A DNA stretch of 28,230 bases from Eimeria necatrix (Eukaryota; Apicomplexa; Conoidasida; Eucoccidiorida; Eimeriidae). The stretch is from the NCBI RefSeq assembly GCF_000499385.1, contig NW_013654343.1, positions 1 to 28,230 of the forward strand, given 5' to 3'. Shown here one piece after another: positions 19,533 to 27,215 of the stretch. The notes under the pieces were generated by a model. The model saw only the letters and a program-made list of their open reading frames with translations. It did not search any database and had not been told where the DNA came from. Position numbers and translations under genes: made by a program. Positions within the stretch are counted from its first letter, which is position 1, and each line of letters starts with the position of its first letter.

Positions 19533-20133
19533 CCTACGGCAGCAGCAACAGCAACGGCTACGGCGGCAGTAACAACGACACTTACGGCTGCAGCAGCAAC
19601 AGCTACGCGAGCAGCAACAACAACGGCTACAGCAGCAGCAGCAGCAAGGGCTATGGCAGCAGCAGCAGCAGCAACAACTACAGCAGCAGCAGCCAAATGC
19701 TGAGCGGCTCACCCCACTCTTCGGCGCGCTTGTGGTATCAGCAGCAGCAGCGGCAGCAGCACTGCCTGCTGCAGCAGCAGCAGCTACAGCCGCAGCAGCA
19801 GCTCCAGCAGCAGCAGCTACAGCCGCAGCAGCAGCTCCAGCAGCAGCAGCTTCATCAGCAACAGTTCCAGCAGCAGCAGCTCCAGCAGAAACAGTTCCAG
19901 CAGCTGCAGCTCCAGCAGCAGAGGCGGGGGCAAGAGCAGCAGCAACAGTTCCACCAGCTTCATCAGCAGGGGCAGCAGCAGAACTTTCAGCAGCTCCAGC
20001 ATCCACAACTGCAGCAGCAGCAGCAGCAGCAGACTCAGCTACAGCAACAGCAACAAGCGTTGCAGCTGCAGCTGCAGCAGCAGCAACTGCAGCAGCAGCA
20101 GCAGCAGCAGCTGCAGCAGCAGCAACTGCAACT

Positions 20134-20165
<32 letters not shown>

Positions 20166-20282
20166 TGCAGCAAACAGCAGCAAGCCTGCCCCAGTTTCGA
20201 AGCAAAGAGAAGCCAAATGGAAAGGAAGAGGAAGCAGGCCGCCAAGGGCTCTCTTGGGCAGCATCACACAGTGCTGAGGCGC

Positions 20283-20339
<57 letters not shown>

Positions 20340-20454
20340 CGAGAACCGACAGCAGCACAGGGATACTTTCTGGGGAGTCCCCCCTCAACTGTCCCCAAAG
20401 TCCCGCCCCTTTTGCTGCTGGCCGCTTTTTTATCCGCCACGTGGGCGAAGACCC

Positions 20455-20489
<35 letters not shown>

Positions 20490-20524
20490 GAGCGGCAGCA
20501 GCAGCAGCAGCAGCGGACGCGTAG
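19014..20524 (+). CDS. Low-complexity Ser/Tyr/Asn- and Gln-rich protein (exon or partial gene)
   Basis: One frame stays open for about 500 codons to TAG at 20522-20524. No ATG occurs in frame before 19697, so it is probably a downstream exon. A CTGGCTGCAG acceptor at 19004-19013 is a plausible start. Order of segments: GGGGCCCC-derived Pro/Gly, poly-Ser, SFKNTPETSPREATETDTEA, poly-Ala, AAFLRDFISSFAGRALKRNS, then a Tyr-spaced Ser/Asn/Gly domain (YGGSNNDTYG, NNNGYSSSSS). A long Gln domain with regular Leu (QQLQPQQQLQQQQLHQQQFQ), SLPQFRSKEKPNGKEEEAGR, poly-Ser, GRFFIRHVGEDPL and poly-Ala complete it. CAA/CAG and AGC/AAC/TAC substitutions keep Gln and Ser/Asn/Tyr character, which supports this frame over the Ala- and Cys-rich shadows. 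Composition resembles prion-like disordered proteins; no family assigned. Confidence 0.5.
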
Positions 20525-20578
20525 CAGCGCCTTCCAGAGAAAGTGCGCACATGCAAAGGCAGCACTGAGCCCCAAACC

Positions 20579-20639
<61 letters not shown>

Positions 20640-20685
20640 TGGCTTTGAAGAGCTAGAAAGATGCAGTGGCAGCAGCTCTCTCCGA
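20525..20685. repeat. (AGC)n tract downstream of the low-complexity frame
   Basis: About 20 AGC triplets (20580-20638) follow the TAG stop at 20522-20524, read as poly-Ser in a different frame that ends TGGCTTTGA. It could mark a frame-shifted extension of the upstream gene. Confidence 0.6.
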
Positions 20686-21411
20686 GGTGTACGTACACCC
20701 GAGGAGCCTGCAGGCCCCCCTGTCTTCCGCTGAGGTGTACGTACACCCCTGCTGTACGTGCAGCCTCCAGGTGTACATACGAGAGACTGCATGCAGCTGC
20801 ATGCAGCAGCTGCATGCAGCAGCTGCATGCAGCAGCTGCATGCAGTCTCTCGAGGTGTCTGGCGAGCTCTGAGGTGTATCGGCAGCTCCAAGTGTGTCCC
20901 TCTTGAGGTGTACGTACACCTCAGAGCCGCCGGAGGGCCTTCGCCCTTCCAGCGGCGCGCTGGGGTGTACGTACACCCCAGAGGTGCATGCGCTCTGGAG
21001 GTGTATGTACACCCCAGAGGTGCATGCGCTCTGGTATACGTACACCCCAGAGGTGCATGCGCTCTGGTGTACGTACACCCCAGAGGTGCATGCGCTCTGG
21101 AGGTGTACGTACAGCCCAGCGGCAGCCGCTGAGGTGTACGTACACCCAGTTGTCCGCTGGGGTGTACGTACACCCGAATCTCCGCGCCACTGAGGTGGCT
21201 GGGCGCCCTTGAGGTGTACGTACACCCCAGCAGCCGCTGGGGTGTACGTACACCTCGAGGTGTCTGTACACCCCAGCAGCCGCTGGGGTGTACGTACACC
21301 TCGAGGTGTCTGTATACCCAGCAGCAGCTGTGGGGTGTACAGACACCTCGAGGTGTCTGTACACCGCGTCGACCGCTCGAGTGTATGTGCACCTTGAGGT
21401 GTACGTACACC
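20686..21411. repeat. Dense cluster of GGTGTACGTACACC palindromes
   Basis: Perfect copies start at 20686, 20734, 20907, 20964, 21066, 21133, 21161, 21213, 21241, 21287 and 21398. Variants start at 21000, 21033, 21102, 21259, 21305, 21334 and 21352. Between them lie GAGGTGCATGCGCTCTGG units (three copies at about 20980-21100). Spacing is roughly 28-55 bp and irregular. Open frames on both strands (repeating VYVHP, GVRTP or CTYT) are by-products of the palindrome. The cluster lies between a plus-strand and a minus-strand gene, both ending towards it. Confidence 0.95.
20780..20852. repeat. 73-bp palindrome built from TGCATGCA units
   Basis: Perfect 17-bp outer arms CGAGAGACTGCATGCAG (20780-20796) and its complement (20836-20852) enclose GCTGCATGCAGCA repeats that are themselves palindromic. 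The whole block reads almost the same on both strands. TGCATGC is a known AP2-factor motif in apicomplexans; function here is inferred only. Confidence 0.9.
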
Positions 21412-21493
21412 TGCTGTGGGGCCCCGGCCGCAGCCCGCAGCCCCCAGAACTGCTTTTGTACAGTGAACTGTGCAAGGGTTTTCAACAGTCTAC

Positions 21494-21544
21494 GAGGGTT
21501 TAGGGTTTAGGGTTTAGGGTTTAGGGTTTAGGGTTTAGGGTTTA
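21494..21544. repeat. TTTAGGG array at the end of a minus-strand gene
   Basis: About seven TTTAGGG units lie 20 bases past the stop codon of the minus-strand terminal exon at 21565. Confidence 0.9.
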
Positions 21545-21564
21545 CTAGAGGGCACTAGGGGAGT

Positions 21565-21736
21565 TCAGGGGCTTCTCGGAACCTCGAAAGCAGCAAAGAA
21601 ACTCTGCAGCAAAGCTAAGTCTAACTCCTGGGCCTCAGTTGCTGCTTCTGAGACCTGCCCCTGCTGCTGCTGCTGCTGCTGCAGCTGCTGCTGCTGCTGC
21701 TGCTGCAGCAGAAGGTCTTGCTGTTGAGGCTTTCTC
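21565..21736 (-). CDS. Terminal exon of an unrecognised minus-strand gene
   Basis: From an acceptor (TTTTGCTGCAG|G) the minus strand reads RKPQQQDLLLQQQ, a short Gln/Leu tract, then GQVSEAATEAQELDLALLQS and FFAAFEVPRSP before TGA. The unique tail uses mixed codons and looks coding, ending in a helix. A second minus-strand frame covering the same CAG tract reads YLWQGGLAFGQRPILLQEK upstream but ends GAGLRSSN; the upstream part of that frame may be the real preceding sequence, with the frame changing in or near the repeat. Further exons upstream (towards 22117) could not be established. No family recognised. Confidence 0.45.
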
Positions 21737-21799
21737 CTGCAGCAAAATAGGCCTTTGCCCAAATGCCAGCCCTCCTTGCCACAGGTATCTGCAGCACGG

Positions 21800-21812
21800 T
21801 GAACCCTTAGCA

Positions 21813-21851
<39 letters not shown>

Positions 21852-21900
21852 CAGACAACACACCCAAGAGGGGCCCCCACGCCTGGGGCCCCGGGGGCCC
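21800..21900. repeat. CAG tract and GGGGCCCC copies
   Basis: (CAG)n at about 21810-21850 is followed by GGGGCCCC units at 21868-21900. On the minus strand this reads as a poly-Ala run upstream of the terminal exon at 21736; coding status is uncertain. Confidence 0.7.
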
Positions 21901-21950
21901 TAGGAGCTACTGATAGTAAGCGGGAAGCCACAAAGTCCCTTTTGCTGCTG

Positions 21951-22090
21951 CTGCTGTGAGGTGTTTTGCTGCTGCTGCTGTGGGGTGTTTTGCTGCTGCT
22001 GCTGTGGGGCGTTTTGCTGCTGCTGCTGTGGGGTGTTTTGCTGCTGCTGCTGTGGGGTGTTTTGCTGCTGCTGCTGTGGGGTGTTTTGCT
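21951..22090 (-). repeat. 24-bp minisatellite encoding KTPHSSSS on the minus strand
   Basis: About six copies of a 24-bp unit (GTGTTTTGCTGCTGCTGCTG plus TGGG), one with GGGGCG in place of GGGGTG. The unit length is a multiple of three, so all frames stay open. The minus strand reads KTPHSSSS repeats. It may be translated with the minus-strand gene ending at 21565 or be untranslated. Confidence 0.9.
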
Positions 22091-22146
22091 GTTTTTGTTC
22101 TTCTGGGTGAAATGCACTGCAAACCCCCAAAGAGGGTTCTCCTCTG

Positions 22147-22938
22147 CTAAACCCTAAACCCTAACAAGACCCCTAGCGGAAACCCTAAACCCTAAACCCT
22201 AGAAATGCGCAGCAGGCTCTGCTCTGCTAAATCCTAAACCCTAAACCCTAAACGGCAGGCCCTACGCCCTGAACCCAAACCCTAAACCCTAAACCCTAAA
22301 CCCTAGAATGGCGCAGCAGGCCCGCATCAGTAGTATCGGCTTTAAAACGTGCTAGGGTTTAGGGTTTCGTCAGTTGCTAGGGTTAAGGGTTTCTGCAGTT
22401 GCTAGGGTTTAGGGTTTCTGCAGTTGCTAGGGTTTAGGGTTTCTGCAGTTGCTAGGGTTTAGGGTTTCGTCAGTTGCTAGTGTTTAAGAGTGTTAGGGTT
22501 TAGGGTTTAAGGGGGAAGCGAGGCGGGTCACTTGCAGCTTTTTGCACATTAATTTGTATCTTTTAATTTATTTTTTTGTTTTTGTTTTTGTTTGTGTTTA
22601 GGGTTTAGGGTTTAGTGCATTTGCATTTAGATCCATTACTCTTAGTGAAACGAGGGTTTATAGAATTGAGGGTTTAGGGTTTACAGCTCGGAGTTTAGGC
22701 TTCCAATGGGAAATCTAGCATCCAGCGTCTAGGGTTTAGGGTTTAGGGTTTAGGGTTTTTAGCTTTAGGGTTTACGACAGTGCCTCAAGTCGAGTTTGTG
22801 TTAGGAGGCGGAGTAAAGCCTAATGGGCTAGGGTTTAGGGTTTAGGGTTTAGGGTTTAGGGCACAATTTTGTGTATTGAATTGATTTAATTTTTTGAATT
22901 TAAATAAAATGATATTTCGAAGTTCAAAAGACTTCCAG
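22147..22938. repeat. Telomere-like repeats, including a 25-bp compound minisatellite
   Basis: AAACCCT runs at about 22147-22163, 22180-22200, 22227-22251 and 22275-22306 switch to TTTAGGG at 22353-22510. There, about five 25-bp units join GCTAGGGTTTAGGG to TTTCTGCAGTT or TTTCGTCAGTT. TTTAGGG also occurs near 22596-22613, 22672-22682, 22730-22757 and 22829-22861. No exon is seen in this stretch until 22939. Confidence 0.85.
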
Positions 22939-23235
22939 TTTCACTGCGCCGCTCTCGGGTGTACAGACACCTGGAGTTTGCGGCTCGATGGGTTTCGGGG
23001 CTGCAGCTGCTGTCGGCGTTCAGATTTATAAAAGTACTTCGGAAAAGTTATTTAATTTTTATTTTTATTTTCTTTTTTATTAATTTATTTTCTTTTTTAT
23101 TACTTTCATCCAGAATCTTCCGCTCGGGTGTACGTACACCGCGGTTCACGTTCCGCGGACGGCGTCAAGTTTGAACTTCTCACTTTTGAACAGTTCTCGC
23201 ATTTCCTTGCAGTAAATCTGCTGCAAATGGATTAG
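22939..23235 (+). CDS. Last two exons of an unrecognised gene, palindrome inside both
   Basis: Exons 22939-23046 and 23114-23235 agree in phase. The first follows GACTTCCAG and reads SLRRSRVYRHLEFAARWVSG, then LQLLSAFRFIKVLRK. The second follows TTTCATCCAG and reads SSARVYVHRGSRSADGVKFE, then LLTFEQFSHFLAVNLLQMD and TAG. Each exon contains one palindrome copy (22958-22971, variant; 23127-23140, perfect), read in the same frame as VYRH and VYVH. A donor after FLA (GCA|GTAAAT) is an alternative that would link this exon to the next gene. The sequence is amphipathic and not repetitive; no family is assigned. Earlier exons were not found. Confidence 0.45.
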
Positions 23236-23293
23236 TTTTTCTCCTTTTTTATTTTATTTGTAATGTTTTGCATTTAAAACAGTTTCAACTTCG

Positions 23294-23832
23294 ATGTCTG
23301 CTGCCAAAAAAGCCTCACATCCATTTCCAGCCGTGGACAGCGCGCCTTCGTTTCTGCTGCAGCTGCCCAGATGCTGCAGGATCTCACTTGAAGACAGCAG
23401 CAGCAACAACATCTGCAGCTGCTGCAGCGGGAGCAGCAGCAACTGCAGCAGCAACAGCAGCAGCAACTGCAGCAACTGCAGCAGAAGAAACCAGATCTCC
23501 AGCATCAAGGACACGCGGAACTGCAGCGATGCCAGTACCAGCTGAAACAAAAGCAGCAGCAGCAGCAACAACAGCAACTTCACCAGCATCAGCAGCACCA
23601 ACAGCAGCAGCAACACACGGAGCAGCAACAGTAGCAGCAGCAGCAGCAACAGCAACAACAGCAACAGCAGCAGCAGCAGCAGCAAACCAAAGCATAATAT
23701 TTGTTGCTGAGGCTGCGCTGCCCTCCCCAGGTTCAAACGAACTTTTCTGTAGGCCTTTGTGGCTGCATTCGGATTTTTGTGTAGAAGAGCAGCACGGAGC
23801 CACCTGCTGCAGCAGCAGCCCAGCCACAAACT

Positions 23833-23876
<44 letters not shown>

Positions 23877-23990
23877 TGCGACCCTGTGGTCTCCGTGAGC
23901 GCGTTTGAGGACACTTTAGTTCTGAGCACTCGGCACTCTGTCTTTGTGTATTTGAGGGAGCTAGAGGCAGCACAAAGAGAGCCAGCAGCA

Positions 23991-24041
<51 letters not shown>

Positions 24042-24338
24042 CCGCAGCAGCAGCGTGCGCGCTGCAGCTGCGCGCTGCCTGCGCGGGTGTGTTACTGCGT
24101 GCCGACTGAGGTGTCTGTACACTCGGTGGCCTGCGGCTGGAACCACATTTTGCTGCTGAGTGAAGATCATTTTATTTATTCTTTTGGATGCAATGAAAAG
24201 GGACAGTTGGGGGACAGCAGCAGCAGCAGCAGCAGCAGCAAATTCGTAAGAGCAGCAGCAGACTACAGCGCCTTCAGGCCCACCTGCGTCCTCGCCGGCG
24301 GCGACTTCTCCGTGGCCCTCTGCGAGCCAGCAGCAGCA

Positions 24339-24406
<68 letters not shown>

Positions 24407-24591
24407 TTGTGCTTTCGTGGGGCTCGAACAAATACGGAGAATTGGGTTTGGGAGTTGTGGGGAGTTCTGTTGCTGCCAGCAGCAGCCCGCGGGTGGCAGC
24501 AGCGCGGGGTGTACGTACACCCGAGACCCCACAGCGCGGGCCAGGTGTACGTACACCCGGCGCCTGCGGCGCGCACTGCTGCCTGCTGCTG

Positions 24592-24635
<44 letters not shown>

Positions 24636-24783
24636 TGGCTTCGGCCTCAACACGGGGGGACAAGTAAACCCTTTCCACTTAAGTCCCCGCGAAGACTGTC
24701 CCCAAAAGGTCCCTGTGGGGGCCCCCCTGGGGGCCCTCAGCTGCTCAGACTCCCGCGTGCTGGCCCTCGTTGCTGCGCCCCAA

Positions 24784-24835
<52 letters not shown>

Positions 24836-25285
24836 GCGGCGGGGGCGGCGCGCAGGAGGCGCTGCCGCAAGTGGTTAGCTGGGGGGTTTCACAGACCTAT
24901 AAACCCCCGCCCCCTATACCCTATCCTAGGGTTTGGGGGCCCCCAAGACCCGAAACAAAAACCCTAGGGGGCCCCCCGGGGGGCCCCCCTGGAGAGGCCG
25001 CTGGGGGGCCCCCAGGGGGCCCCCCTGAGGCCTCTCCAGAGGGGCCCCCGCGGGCCCCTCAAGGAAACGCCCACGCGGGCCCTCAAGGGGGCCCCTCGGG
25101 GGCCCCCGAAAGGGCCCCCAAACCCTCGTTGGGGGCCCCCCTAGGGGGCCCCTTGGAGGCCCCCTTGGGGGGCCCCTCGGGGGGCCCCTCGGGGGGCCCC
25201 TCGGGGGGCCCCTCGGGGGGCCCCCCTTCAGGTGTTTGTCATTACGTGTGGAGGTGCGAGCCGTGGGAAATAAAGGAAGAGAGCT

Positions 25286-25323
<38 letters not shown>

Positions 25324-25731
25324 AGTGTTGTGGGGTCTGGGGGCGTGGAAGCAGCAGCAAAAGGGACCAAAAAGGGTCCAAAAGACACATTTGAAGCAGC
25401 AAGTGCTGCTGCTGCTGCTGCAGGGGCCCCCCAAGACCCAATCCAAAAAGGGGCAGCAGCAAAAAGAAATAAAGACAAGTCCCCTTTTGCTGCTCTCCCC
25501 GGGGTCACCTGCGTGAGGGGCCTCCCGGGCCCCCCAGTTGCTGCAGCAGCAGCAGCAAACGGCAGCAGCTGCGTCATTTGCCAAAACCCTAAACCCTCGC
25601 CAAATGAAGGGGCCCTTCTTTGCTTCTGGGGGCCCCCAGAGGGGCCCCCAGGGGGGCCCCCGAGGGGCCCCCCTGGCCAGGCCGGGGCCTCTCGCAGCTC
25701 CCTAGTCGTGCGGCTTCCTTCGTTCGCTTGG

Positions 25732-25770
<39 letters not shown>

Positions 25771-25848
25771 GGAGTCAGGGTAAATTGGGGGTGTAAGGGA
25801 ATGTACAAAACGCTGCTGCTGTGGGCAGAAGCAGCAGAACCCAACTGA
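23294..25848 (+). CDS. RCC1-repeat protein with many repeat insertions
   Basis: RCC1-type propeller repeats are recognisable: VVSVSAFEDTLVLSTRHSVF, SVACGWNHILLLSEDH followed by FIYSFGCNEKGQLGD, PTCVLAGGDFSVALCEP, IVLSWGSNKYGELGLG, ACGAHCCLLLT followed by VGFGLNTGGQ, then weaker VVSWG and ALLCFWG strands. RCC1 repeats occur in Ran exchange factors and in many scaffold or ubiquitin-ligase proteins; which type this is cannot be told. A likely start is ATG 23294 (MSAAKKASHPFPAVDS). How it joins the first RCC1 strands near 23860 is unresolved: three frames compete over 23390-23700, one a Gln/Leu-rich frame at 23392-23634. Poly-Ser, poly-Ala, poly-Gln and GGGGCCCC-derived Gly/Pro blocks separate the strands. 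The palindrome is in frame at 24110, 24508 and 24544, and a telomere-like NPKP at 25573. The frame changes inside the AGC tract at about 24341-24404. Confidence 0.75.
24341..24405 (+). repeat. (AGC)n tract where the RCC1 reading frame changes
   Basis: Upstream of the tract the RCC1 strand GGDFSVALCEP is in window frame 3 (AGC read as Ser). Downstream, IVLSWGSNKYGELGLG is in frame 1 (GCA read as Ala). Both halves are needed to make one RCC1 repeat. Confidence 0.8.
24936..25230 (+). repeat. GGGGCCCC block inside the RCC1 gene
   Basis: About 25 GGGGCCCC units with short linkers, read in frame as Gly/Pro/Ser/Ala repeats. The 3' part is a regular 12-bp unit (GGGGGGCCCCTC, about five copies at 25166-25225). 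Confidence 0.85.
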
Positions 25849-26060
25849 AGCTGCAGCAAAACAAAGATAAGGGGGGCCCCCCAATAGTATCTGGAAACCC
25901 CTGGGGGCCCCTGGGGGCCCCTGAGGGCCCCTGGGGGCCCCTGGGGGCCCCCGCAGCAGCTGGAGGGCTGCTGCTGCGGGGCCCCCAAAGGGTTTGGGGG
26001 CCCCTGGGGGCCCCGCTGGGGCTCCTGGGGGCCCTTCTGCAACGAGGGTTTGGACTTTTG
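25849..26060. repeat. GGGGCCCC block downstream of the RCC1 gene
   Basis: Twelve-base GGGGGCCCCTGG units dominate 25905-25950 and 25980-26035. A possible splice donor lies before the RCC1 stop (AGG|GTAAAT near 25790). Confidence 0.75.
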
Positions 26061-26212
26061 TTGAAATTAATTTTGTTTTTTGTTTTTCATTTCATTGGCT
26101 TCTCTTTGCTGCAGTCTCGGGTGTCTAGACACCTCAAACTGCCCGCAAGGACCTGTTTGAGGTGTCTAGACACCTGAAGCTGTTTGAGGTGTCTAGACAC
26201 CAGAAGCCGTAG
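26061..26212. repeat. Three GGTGTCTAGACACC palindromes
   Basis: Perfect palindromes with the alternative core at 26120-26133, 26161-26174 and 26188-26201. They follow a good acceptor (TCTCTTTGCTGCAG, ending 26114); a frame from there reads SRVSRHLKLPARTCLRCLDT then TGA, so an extra RCC1-gene exon is possible. Confidence 0.85.
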
Positions 26213-26760
26213 CAGCAGCACTCAAAAAGTGCAGCAGCAGCAGCACGTGGGAACTGCTGCAGCAGCACGTGAGAACTGCTGCAGCAGCACGTGAGAACTG
26301 CTGCAGCAGCACGTGAGAACTGCTGCAGCAGCAGTTAGAAACTGCAGCAGCAGCAGTTGAAAACTCCTACAGCAGCACTTAAAAACTCCCGCAGCAGCAC
26401 TAAATAACTCCCGCAGCAGCGCGAAACAACTGCTGCAGCAGCACTTAAAAGCTGCAGCAGCAGCACTGAAGAGCTGCAGCAGCAGCACTGAAGAGCTGCA
26501 GCAGCAGCACTGAAGAGCTGCAGCAGCAGCACTTCTAAAGCAGCTAAAGGAAGCCCCTAAGGAAGCAAAAGCTGCTGCAGCTTTTGCTGCAGCAGCAGCA
26601 CTGAAAAGCTGCAGCAGCAGCACTTCTAAAGCAGCTAAAGGAAGCCCCTAAGGAAGCAGAAGCTGCTGCAGCAGCTCAAAGACTTCTTCACTTTTCTTCA
26701 ACTCCGCAAAAAACAACAAAAGAGTCCAACTAACCAACAACACCAAACGCACTGCCTACA
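26213..26760. repeat. 22-bp tandem repeats and a duplicated block
   Basis: Units of about 22 bp (GCTGCAGCAGCACGTGAGAA, later GCTGCAGCAGCAGCACTGAA plus GA) run from 26226 to 26530. A block containing CTTCTAAAGCAGCTAAAGGA is then present twice (about 26530-26580 and 26621-26670). The second copy continues as an open plus-strand frame (LLKQLKEAPKEAEAAAAAQR, then [10 protein letters not shown]) ending TAA near 26733; this could be a decayed or real exon. Confidence 0.7.
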
Positions 26761-27215
26761 GCCCCAGGGGGGCCCCCTGAGGGGCCCCCTGAGGGGCCCC
26801 CTGCGGGGCCCCCTGCGGGGCCCCCTGAGGGGCCCCCTGAGGGGCCCCCTGAGGGGCCCCCTGCGGGGCCCCCTGAGGGGCTCTCCTGAGTCTCCTGAGG
26901 CCCCTTGAGGGGCCCCTTGAGGGGCCCCTTGAGGGACCCCTGAGAGGCCTTCCTAAGGGGCCCCTTGACGGGCCCCTTAAGGGGCCCCCTGAGGGGCCCC
27001 CCTAAGGGTCCCGTTGAGGGGCCCCCCTGAGGGGCCCCCAGAGGGACCTCCTGAGGCCCTCTTGGGGGCCCCCGCTGGGCAGCAGGGGCCCCTTAAGGTG
27101 TGGGTTTAGGTATTCTGGGGGCCCCCCGGGGGCCCCTCGGAGCAGCCGGGGGGCCCCTCTGCTTGTGTGGGGCCCCCGGGAGGGGCCCCCCAGGTTCGCG
27201 GGGCCCCTGGGTCCG
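26761..27215. repeat. GGGGCCCCCTGA 12-bp tandem array and GGGGCCCC block
   Basis: Roughly twenty 12-bp units GGGGCCCCCTGA/GGGGCCCCTTGA with GCGG variants lie at 26764-27050. A less regular GGGGCCCC block (27060-27210) follows. Because units carry TGA in plus frames, this array is less likely to be translated than those in the gene exons. Confidence 0.9.

Noticed and set aside
19428..20267. Minus-strand Ala/Cys-rich frame of about 280 codons
   Set aside because: Shadow of the Gln/Ser-rich plus-strand frame. Substitutions within the tracts preserve composition on the plus strand, and there are no unique coding segments on the minus strand.
20686..21411. CRISPR-like array
   Set aside because: Repeats are 14-bp palindromes with irregular spacing and similar, not unique, spacers, in a eukaryotic genome with introns.
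20430..21485. Long frames on both strands repeating GVRTP, VYVHP or CTYT
   Set aside because: They arise from translating the palindrome cluster. The palindrome has no stop in any frame, so the open frames are not evidence of a gene.
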